A stretch of 64,000 nucleotides of DNA from Flavobacterium sandaracinum (lineage in GTDB: Bacteria > Bacteroidota > Bacteroidia > Flavobacteriales > Flavobacteriaceae), in the NCBI RefSeq assembly GCF_004349135.1, contig NZ_SMFN01000005.1, positions 146,628 to 210,627 of the forward strand. Direction: 5' to 3'. Positions within the stretch are counted from its first letter, which is position 1; each line of letters starts with the position of its first letter. The notes below the pieces were generated by a model. It was not told where the DNA came from and searched no databases. It saw only the letters and a list, made by a program, of their open reading frames with translations. This document shows positions 51,635 through 58,626 of the stretch, one piece after another. The translations under genes and the position numbers were made by a program.

Positions 51635-53128
51635 TTACTTCAACGAAGCAATAATCGTCCTAAAACTATCTAAACTTGCTTCAATATTCTCTACGATTTC
51701 TGAGGCTAAAATATCAGGATCGGGGAGGTTATCTAAATCGGCTAGGGATTTGTCTTTTAACCAACTAATGTCTAAACTCGTTTTATCTCTAGCAATGATT
51801 TCTTCATACGAGAACTTTCTCCAACGTCCTTCGGGATTGGTTTCCGCATTATAGGTTTCTGTGCGTTTGTGTCTGTTTTCAGGATTGTAAAGTGTGATGA
51901 AATCTTTAAGATCGCTCAACTTCAACGGGTTCTTTTTTAAAGTATGATGGATATTTGTTCTGTAATCATACACCCAAGTTTCCTTTGTCCAAACGTCTTT
52001 GCTGGACGGTTTTCCGTCAAAGAATAAAACGTTTGCTTTTACACCATTTGCATAGAAAATACCTGTTGGCAATCTCAAAATAGTATGTAAATCGGTGGTT
52101 TCTAAAAGTTTCTTGCGTACGGTTTCCCCAACACCACCTTCAAACAAAACATTATCTGGTAAAACTACTGCTGCTATTCCATTAGTTTTAAGCATCGTGC
52201 GGATGTGTTGCACAAAGTTCAACTGCTTGTTGCTGGTTGTAACCCAAAAATCCTGACGATTATAGGTCAAATCTTCTTTTTCTTGTTCTCCTTCCGCATT
52301 GGTAAAGGTCATGCTGCTTTTTTTACCAAAAGGCGGATTGGCCAAAATATAATCGTAACGGGTACCCGAATCTGTTATCAAAGAATCGTTTGGAGAAATA
52401 AAGTTAGCTGAATCAATGTCCCCAATATTATGCAAAAACAAGTTCATCAATGCCAAACGTCTGGTACTTGCCACAATCTCGTTACCAAAAAAAGTTTCGT
52501 ATTTCAAGAACTGTTTGGCTTCTTTGTCTAAATCTCTATGATCTACAATCCAATCGTAAGCTGCCAAGAAAAAACCTCCCGTGCCACAAGCTGGATCCGC
52601 AATGGTTTTTAACGGTTCTGGACGCAAACATTCTACCATCGCTTTGATTAGTGGGCGAGGAGTAAAATACTGTCCTGCGCCACTTTTGGTATCCTCTGCA
52701 TTTTTTTCTAGTAAGCCTTCATAGATATCACCTTTGTCTTTCACGCCCATCAATATCCAGTTCTCGGCATTGATCAACGCAATTAATTTGTACAACTTAG
52801 CGGGATCTTGTATTTTGTTTTGGCTCTTCATAAATATTTGCCCCAAAATGCCTTTTTCTTTGGCGAGTTCACGAAGCATGCTGTTGTAATGCGACTCTAG
52901 CTCTGTACCGCTTTTGTTGGTTAGTGTTTCCCAAGCATACTCAGTAGGAATTGGCATTTCTCTATTGTGCGGCGGCTTGCTGTATTCATCTGCCATTTTT
53001 AGGAAAAGCAAATACGTTAATTGTTCTAAGTAATCGCCATAACCTACACCATCATCTCTCAAGGTTTGACAGAATGCCCATACTTTGCTTACTATACTGG
53101 ATGTATTTGCTGAATTTTCTTTGCTCAT
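51635..53128 (-). CDS. hsdM: Type I restriction-modification methyltransferase subunit HsdM
   Basis: 497 residues. The N-terminal helical domain (HsdM_N: FCQTLRDDGVGYGDYLEQLT, LLFLKMADE) is followed by the SAM-binding motif I (IADPACGTGGFFLAAYDW, about 178-195) and the catalytic motif IV YILANPPFGKKS (about 258-269). It methylates adenine at the site chosen by HsdS. It lies at the far end of the hsd operon, with five genes between it and hsdR besides hsdS, an unusual order. An AbiC-like gene precedes it by 11 nt. Confidence 0.95.
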   Translation of the reverse strand: MSKENSANTSSIVSKVWAFCQTLRDDGVGYGDYLEQLTYLLFLKMADEYSKPPHNREMPIPTEYAWETLTNKSGTELESHYNSMLRELAKEKGILGQIFMKSQNKIQDPAKLYKLIALINAENWILMGVKDKGDIYEGLLEKNAEDTKSGAGQYFTPRPLIKAMVECLRPEPLKTIADPACGTGGFFLAAYDWIVDHRDLDKEAKQFLKYETFFGNEIVASTRRLALMNLFLHNIGDIDSANFISPNDSLITDSGTRYDYILANPPFGKKSSMTFTNAEGEQEKEDLTYNRQDFWVTTSNKQLNFVQHIRTMLKTNGIAAVVLPDNVLFEGGVGETVRKKLLETTDLHTILRLPTGIFYANGVKANVLFFDGKPSSKDVWTKETWVYDYRTNIHHTLKKNPLKLSDLKDFITLYNPENRHKRTETYNAETNPEGRWRKFSYEEIIARDKTSLDISWLKDKSLADLDNLPDPDILASEIVENIEASLDSFRTIIASLK

Positions 53129-53139
53129 TGTTTTGTGTT

Positions 53140-54333
53140 TTAATTATCATCGAATTCAAAATCAACTTTTGGATAATAATCTTTATAATTTAGATTTAAT
53201 ATTTGTCTTCCAGGAACATTCTTAATTAAATTAAAGTCTGAAATAAGGGTAATATTTTTATTTGTTTCTGGATCTATTTCTGGATTTAAATCCCATTTTA
53301 AGCCTAAACTGGAAATACTATTAAGAAAAAGTAGAGATTGTTCATAATTAGACAATTGAGCTCGTAAAGTTTTAGCATAAAAATATTTTTCTTTACCTCC
53401 AAGATTATGTTCATTATATAGAAATTTATATGATTGAAATAAATGCCTGTAATAATGTCCTAATCTATGCTGATGACCTCCATAATATTTTTCAATAGAA
53501 AGATTTTCGAAAAAATTTATGTGCTTTAAACGGTAATCATAACCTTTGATTCGACGATTTAAATAGATGACATCAAAAATTAATTTTATTTCTTCAACAT
53601 TTAATTTGATAAAATATTTCCAACAATTATATCTTTCTTCACTTTCTTTTTTTGGTTTTAATTTTAAAAAAGTAATTAACTTTGTATAGAAATCATCTTT
53701 AAATTTATGCTTGAATTTATTCGATAGGTAAGCCTCACTGTCTTTTGCTACTCCAAAATATAAAATTGTATATGACAAATCAATCAAAGCAAATTCATTT
53801 AAATCTATTTTTAAATCATTTTTATTAATTATTGATAGTAATTTATTTCTGTGGTTAGCTGTAAGAAAATTTTCTCCATAAATTTTATGAAACTTTTTAA
53901 CTTCGGCATAACATTCTTCGAATTCTTTATAAATTACTCTAAATACTTTTCGTCCTTGAGATAATTCCATTTTTGTTTTTCCAAACTTAGTATAATTTTG
54001 ATCAGATATATTTTCTCTATGTAATCTAATCAAATCAAAAAATTTAGTTTCGAAACTTGATAAATATTCTCTTTTTCTTTGATCCTTTAAATCATTTTTT
54101 TGTTGTTCGTTTGCTTTGAATTGAACCCAAAATGCAAGAAATGTTAATACTGCACCTGCAATACCGATAAAGGGACTTGTTAAACCGCCAATAGTATCGC
54201 CAATCGGTCCCATATCACTAAACTCATAAAAAAACAATTTATCTCTTATCCAATATGGAAAATATAATATCATTATAATTACTACTAAAAAAGGAATGAA
54301 AATTGTCCAAAATTTTCTATCAAATGTTTTCAT
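53140..54333 (-). CDS. Putative phage abortive infection protein (AbiC-like)
   Basis: 397 residues. Two N-terminal membrane helices (FWTIFIPFLVVIIMILYFPY and FIGIAGAVLTFLAFWVQF) with the family segment GPIGDTIGGLTSPFIG between them, then a charged stretch ANEQQKNDLKDQRKREYLSS and SSFETKFFDLIRLHRENIS, as in the putative-abortive-infection (PutAbiC) group. The large C-terminal part is cytoplasmic and Lys/Tyr/Phe-rich. It probably triggers membrane damage or shutdown when phage is sensed; mechanism unknown. The position inside the hsd operon suggests a back-up to restriction. Confidence 0.8.
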   Translation of the reverse strand: MKTFDRKFWTIFIPFLVVIIMILYFPYWIRDKLFFYEFSDMGPIGDTIGGLTSPFIGIAGAVLTFLAFWVQFKANEQQKNDLKDQRKREYLSSFETKFFDLIRLHRENISDQNYTKFGKTKMELSQGRKVFRVIYKEFEECYAEVKKFHKIYGENFLTANHRNKLLSIINKNDLKIDLNEFALIDLSYTILYFGVAKDSEAYLSNKFKHKFKDDFYTKLITFLKLKPKKESEERYNCWKYFIKLNVEEIKLIFDVIYLNRRIKGYDYRLKHINFFENLSIEKYYGGHQHRLGHYYRHLFQSYKFLYNEHNLGGKEKYFYAKTLRAQLSNYEQSLLFLNSISSLGLKWDLNPEIDPETNKNITLISDFNLIKNVPGRQILNLNYKDYYPKVDFEFDDN

Positions 54334-54338
54334 ATATT

Positions 54339-54847
54339 TTAAATTAATCCAACTTCTCTCCTAAACAACTTCCCCAAAACATCTTCTGCAACTTCCAAAG
54401 CCCCATCGCAATTATTAAAATGAATTTCATTTTGAAACAATGGCCATTTTCCCGTTTTTTGCCTAACTAAGTAGACTAATTCTCCTTCAACAGCTTCTAC
54501 AAAACTTCTTTCTTCGTCAGACGTTTCATCAAATATTACAGCCAAAACAATTAAGTTTCTTACAGGATTTTTTACTTTATCAAACCATTTGTATCCTTTA
54601 TAACCATTACGAGCTATATCATTATTTATTTGTAAAAGTTATATGAATTGCAACTTCTTTGAAAGCGAGTTTTAATAGAAGTATTAGCTTCGCCTACATA
54701 AAGAATTTCACTACCATTACTTATGATATAAAGCTTTCTTCTTTCTTTTAAAAGAGCTTTACCTGCAGTTGGTAATAGTCTAATATTACAAGTTGCATCT
54801 TCATTGTCTACTATTTGAAGGTGATAGGTTTCTATTAACAATGTCAT
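54339..54847 (-). pseudogene. GIY-YIG-like nuclease gene broken by a frameshift
   Basis: The first part (54847-54626, 73 codons) has the GIY-YIG core: RRKLYIISNGSEILYVGEAN, then TSIKTRFQRS with the catalytic Arg. It stops at 54626. The adjacent -1 frame continues at once as NNDIARNGYKGYKWFDKVKN and NLIVLAVIFDETSDEERSFV to 54339, including the expected VEAVEGELVYLVRQ with the family Glu. Joined, the two give a normal single protein of about 170 residues. So one indel near 54615-54630 splits the gene, by mutation, sequencing error or programmed shift. It overlaps the PD-(D/E)XK gene by one base. Confidence 0.8.
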
Positions 54848-55818
54848 CAGATTTTATCTATCATATTCTGAATTTTTTTAATGTTTTCAACGGTAGAAGT
54901 CATATCTAAAAAATTAGCAGTATTAGTTTTTATATAAGGTTCAGATAGTGCTGCAACAGTCATTGAATTACCAATCCTACCATTTTGATGAATTTTAATT
55001 TGATGGTTCCTTGCAGTAGGATAAAGTAAATCCCTAAAATGTGTCCTAGTTTTTTCTGCATTTTCTCTTTTATCAGGAGACATTTTAAAGCAGAATTTGC
55101 TGTGCTCTAACTGTAAATAATAATTATAGCCAATTGTGTCATCTACTTTATTCCAACCCCAATGCCACCAAAACCCTAAAAATCCACCGTTCATTTGAGG
55201 GACATAATCCCATTGGCCATCTCCAATTTCTTCTTGTAATGCCATATAGAACCCTTTCCAACTATCCCAATGCCATTTATCTACAGGTAAATGCAAGTAA
55301 CTTTGGACTGAATTTTCGATTCCTTGTAAGTGGTTTTTAAAATCATTGAAAATTTCATTTTGGATTCCTTTTTGGCTCCCAAAGTTCAAAACCTCCAAGA
55401 AATCATTTCTTAGAAATACCTTATAGCCAATTTTTTGAATGTTTTTATAGTTACTTTGGTCACCAGTTTTAAAATATACAGGATAAATATTTTCAATTGG
55501 ATACTTTCCTTGCAGGATAGTATAATATCTTTCTAATTGACCACCATGATTCTTTGTGTGAACTTTATCCTCAATCAGAATAACATTCGTATCGTCAATT
55601 ATACATATTATATCAATATTATTTGATTGTTTTCGAATTTCTATTTTTTCGAATTTATCAATAGCTCCATTTGTCAATTTGTTTATTAGAAACTTTGAAG
55701 TTTCATAAAGGTCATTTGATTCTTTATGATCTGCCCAACTCAAAAGCCAGCATATAAATGCATCTTGACTTAACTCTGACGTTGCCCACTTAAAAATATT
55801 AGGTTTCAATTCTTTCAT
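54847..55818 (-). CDS. PD-(D/E)XK nuclease superfamily protein
   Basis: 323 residues. The N-terminus (SELSQDAFICWLLSWAD) is typical of the PDDEXK_4 group found in defence loci. The catalytic core is IDIICIIDDTNVILIEDKVH: Asp69, then Glu83-Asp84-Lys85. GGQLERYYTIL follows with the Gln/Arg of the family. The C-terminal half is Trp-rich (residues about 195-235). The stop overlaps the start of the GIY-YIG gene by one base, so the two nucleases are coupled. Possibly an anti-phage pair inside the type I operon; DNA target unknown. Confidence 0.82.
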   Translation of the reverse strand: MKELKPNIFKWATSELSQDAFICWLLSWADHKESNDLYETSKFLINKLTNGAIDKFEKIEIRKQSNNIDIICIIDDTNVILIEDKVHTKNHGGQLERYYTILQGKYPIENIYPVYFKTGDQSNYKNIQKIGYKVFLRNDFLEVLNFGSQKGIQNEIFNDFKNHLQGIENSVQSYLHLPVDKWHWDSWKGFYMALQEEIGDGQWDYVPQMNGGFLGFWWHWGWNKVDDTIGYNYYLQLEHSKFCFKMSPDKRENAEKTRTHFRDLLYPTARNHQIKIHQNGRIGNSMTVAALSEPYIKTNTANFLDMTSTVENIKKIQNMIDKI

Positions 55819-55830
55819 TATTTATAAAAT

Positions 55831-57063
55831 TTAAACCAATTTCCCCTCAAACGCCTTTTTCAATATACTCTGTCTCAAAGCCTCGGCTTGTAGTAAACTT
55901 TGATTGATGCTTTCCTCCATTTTATCCGCCACACTCAATCGGCTTTCGATTTCTTCGACGATGCGGTGTTGTTCTTCCAATAGTGGAAGTGGAATCTCAA
56001 ACTCTCTCATTGATCTTAATGAAACATTTTTAATTGTAGTTCCAGTAGAATTTTTAATTGAATAGTTTGTAAATCTCGGGCTTGTTATGATATATCGGAT
56101 ATAATATTTATTAATCTCATCTTTTACATTAAAGTAACAGGCACTTTTGCCTAAAATTACGGGTTCATTATTATAAAAAGCAGTGTAACCTAGTGATCCG
56201 TTAATGGAAACAAAAATGGTTTTGTCATTTAGTTGCTTTTTATATTTCTCAAATTCCGATTTAGAAACTTTTTTTGTGTTTGCTTTTATTTCAATTTTAC
56301 CATCCGATAAATTATTGCCGTTTATAAAGAAATATTCTCCATTAACATCATAATTTGGAGTTCCGTGTAAACCATCACCTAAAAGAGTTGTAATATCTTT
56401 AATAGTTTTCCATTCCCACCCTTTCGGCAAAACCCCATCCTTTACTTTTTTATTAGTTAACTTCCCTTCAAAAGCATATTTCAACACGCTTTGACGGTAG
56501 GTTTTTAATTGTTGTTGTGCGAGTTTTAAGTCTTCTATACCTTTGTCTAATTCGCTGAATAATTCTTCTATTTTGGAGACAATGAGTTGTTGGGTTTCGA
56601 GGGAACATATTACCATTTTTAAAACTTGGAATTTACTCTTGTTGAGTAATGGTAAGGTTGTAGCCGAAGCATTATCCTTAATCTGTTTTTGAAAATTTAA
56701 ACTAATCGCTTGGTAATAAATGAATTTTGGTAATGAGTTTTCATTTGGAATAATTGCGTTAATCTGTTGATTAAATCCACCACCTTTTTTTAGAAAACCT
56801 GTTTTACCAATTGTTGCACCAATACAGGTAATAAGAGTAGAATTTTCTGGAACATATCTTGCTTTATCAACACCAAGTTTTGTTAAACCGTCATTTGATT
56901 TAAAAACGTTCAAACCCGCTGCTAAGTCTGTTGGTTTATAAAATGGATATTCATCACCATAGTATTCAGAAATTGCTTTACTTGGAGTTGTTCCTGTTTC
57001 GATTTTTGCAATTTCAGAGATAGAGACCCATTTCCAATCTTTCGGTAATTTATTCTGTGTCAT
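55831..57063 (-). CDS. hsdS: Type I restriction specificity subunit HsdS
   Basis: 410 residues with two target-recognition domains, each followed by a helical spacer. The first half starts PKDWKWVSISEIAKIETGTT and ends with LETQQLIVSKIEELFSELDK. The second starts LPKGWEWKTIKDITTLLGDG and ends with LEEQHRIVEEIESRLSVADK, followed by QSILKKAFEGKLV. The paired repeats ALKYAFEGKL / LKKAFEGKLV show the internal symmetry. It sets the bipartite DNA site for HsdM and HsdR. It lies upstream of the PD-(D/E)XK gene by 12 nt. Confidence 0.93.
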   Translation of the reverse strand: MTQNKLPKDWKWVSISEIAKIETGTTPSKAISEYYGDEYPFYKPTDLAAGLNVFKSNDGLTKLGVDKARYVPENSTLITCIGATIGKTGFLKKGGGFNQQINAIIPNENSLPKFIYYQAISLNFQKQIKDNASATTLPLLNKSKFQVLKMVICSLETQQLIVSKIEELFSELDKGIEDLKLAQQQLKTYRQSVLKYAFEGKLTNKKVKDGVLPKGWEWKTIKDITTLLGDGLHGTPNYDVNGEYFFINGNNLSDGKIEIKANTKKVSKSEFEKYKKQLNDKTIFVSINGSLGYTAFYNNEPVILGKSACYFNVKDEINKYYIRYIITSPRFTNYSIKNSTGTTIKNVSLRSMREFEIPLPLLEEQHRIVEEIESRLSVADKMEESINQSLLQAEALRQSILKKAFEGKLV

Positions 57064-57183
57064 TCAAGGCAATTTGTTAATAAGTTGTATGTTGAGTCAA
57101 ATAACAGTCAAATAAGAAACAACAATAAATATAGGGGTTCGGTAGTGTTAGTTTGTTTTTTTGAAAGATTCAATCAAATAAAA

Positions 57184-57609
57184 CTAATCCATTTTTTCAA
57201 ACTCTTTTCGGGATGTAGCTCTAAAAGCAAAGGGGGTTTTATTTTTTTTGACAATTTGTTTGATATCTTCCCATTCGGTAACCAGCTTTTTGACCATATC
57301 CCAATACGAAAAACCATTTTTGGAAGGTGGATTTAAGAACAAAATACCAACACCGCTTTCTATATATAATTCTCGTTGGTGTTTTTGTGATTGTATTCTA
57401 AAATCTTGGGTAATTACGATTCCTTTTTCGGCACCTACTTTTGGTATCCAATCTTCGTCTTGCGCTCCTTTGCCAAAAACATCTTTAATTGAAAGCACTT
57501 GTATCTCAATACCATCTCGCAAATTTTGAGGTTCTTGCAACAAATTCAAGCCGTGTGCTAATTGGCTAGGCATATTTTCATCGATATAGATTTTGTACTT
57601 TTTTATCAT
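57184..57609 (-). CDS. DUF5615 PIN-like toxin candidate
   Basis: 141 residues with the PIN-like start KKYKIYIDENMPSQLAHGLN (acidic Asp-Glu pair), then SIKDVFGKGAQDEDWIPKVG (acidic cluster) and GIVITQDFRIQSQ (Asp). These acidic residues fit a Mg-dependent RNase site, as in DUF5615 proteins. The gene starts within the stop of the DUF433 gene (1-nt overlap). DUF433/DUF5615 pairs are annotated as toxin-antitoxin systems. It lies 120 nt upstream of hsdS, within the restriction operon. Confidence 0.8.
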   Translation of the reverse strand: MIKKYKIYIDENMPSQLAHGLNLLQEPQNLRDGIEIQVLSIKDVFGKGAQDEDWIPKVGAEKGIVITQDFRIQSQKHQRELYIESGVGILFLNPPSKNGFSYWDMVKKLVTEWEDIKQIVKKNKTPFAFRATSRKEFEKMD

Positions 57610-58280
57610 TAAGCTGCTTTTTTATGAAATAAAATAGCATCTTTTACTTCCACTTCAGATATTTCATAAAGGGTTGCAATAAATGAAATAGGCTCTTCGG
57701 CTAAATACATTCTATAAATAGCTTCGGATTGAATGTTTGTTCCATCTAAAATGGGTTGTCCAAATTTTCTATGCGGATCGCAAACAATTTTGTGTTCCTT
57801 GCCCAAAGGCCAAAAACGAGAAGCTAACATTTCATTGTCAAAATCGAGATTTTTGAAAAACAGTTTTATAATATCGAGATTAAATTGTTTGCTTCCGTCT
57901 AATGAAATAGTATCTCCATTTAGACGCAAATATATTTTTGATTTGTCAGTATTGATATTGTCCAGAACTTCTTTATTTGCAAAAGGGAAATGGGTTTGGT
58001 AAAATTGTGAAAGCTCTTTGTGGGCCTTTAAAACCTCCCTTGTTTTTACGCCTGCTTCTGCAAATTGCATCATTACATAAAACTCTATTAGTGTATGAAA
58101 ACCTACAGCACGAGTATTACCAACAGACCACGAATATTGTTGTTCATAACATTTTCCTAAGTCGCCATCCCAGTATTTAGTGATCCATTTGTTTACTTTA
58201 TGATAAGGCACACGAAGAATCTGCGCAATTTCTTGCGTAGTAAAAATTCCATTGCCTAACTGTAACTGATTTTCGAACAT
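57609..58280 (-). CDS. MerR-like HTH plus DUF433 antitoxin candidate
   Basis: 223 residues. The N-terminal part (IFTTQEIAQILRVPYHKVNK, then WITKYWDGDLG) is a MerR-type winged helix. The C-terminal part (about 165-220) is DUF433: DPHRKFGQPILDGTNIQSEA and FIATLYEISEVEVKDAILFH. DUF433 proteins are usually only about 75 residues; here the domain is fused to the longer DNA-binding half. It would bind the DUF5615 protein encoded next and perhaps regulate the promoter. Stop and start share one base (TAATG). Confidence 0.82.
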   Translation of the reverse strand: MFENQLQLGNGIFTTQEIAQILRVPYHKVNKWITKYWDGDLGKCYEQQYSWSVGNTRAVGFHTLIEFYVMMQFAEAGVKTREVLKAHKELSQFYQTHFPFANKEVLDNINTDKSKIYLRLNGDTISLDGSKQFNLDIIKLFFKNLDFDNEMLASRFWPLGKEHKIVCDPHRKFGQPILDGTNIQSEAIYRMYLAEEPISFIATLYEISEVEVKDAILFHKKAA

Positions 58281-58342
58281 TTCTAATTTTATAGTTGTTA
58301 CAAATTTATAACTTTTAAGCTGCTAAAACTTTGTTTAATTCA

Positions 58343-58615
58343 TTAATAATTCCCCGAATTTATGAGCCAATTTCTGTAATTCTTATCAATGTTTATCCAA
58401 TATTCAGCCGATGTTGAAAAAATAATGGAGAGCTTTTTTGCAAATGATGCTGCAATTGGTTCTTTGTTTTCCATAACTTTATCTAATTCTTTTTGAGAAA
58501 TTTCTAATTTTTCCAATAACAAATCATTCGACCAATTTCTATTATTCCTTTGTTCTTGAATAAAGTAAATGATTCCAAATTTCATTTTAGGGATTAATTC
58601 TTTTTCTGTTTTCAT
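58343..58615 (-). CDS. HigA-like small regulator without partner toxin
   Basis: 90 residues. NNRNWSNDLLLEKLEISQKELDKVMENKEP and IAASFAKKLSIIFSTSAEYW resemble a divergent XRE/HigA helix-turn-helix (parts quoted). The end WINIDKNYRNWLINSG is the HigA-type tail. No HigB toxin is next to it. It lies 11 nt after hsdR and 62 nt before the DUF433 gene, so it may be the control protein of the restriction operon. Confidence 0.65.
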   Translation of the reverse strand: MKTEKELIPKMKFGIIYFIQEQRNNRNWSNDLLLEKLEISQKELDKVMENKEPIAASFAKKLSIIFSTSAEYWINIDKNYRNWLINSGNY

Positions 58616-58626
58616 ATCTCCATCTT

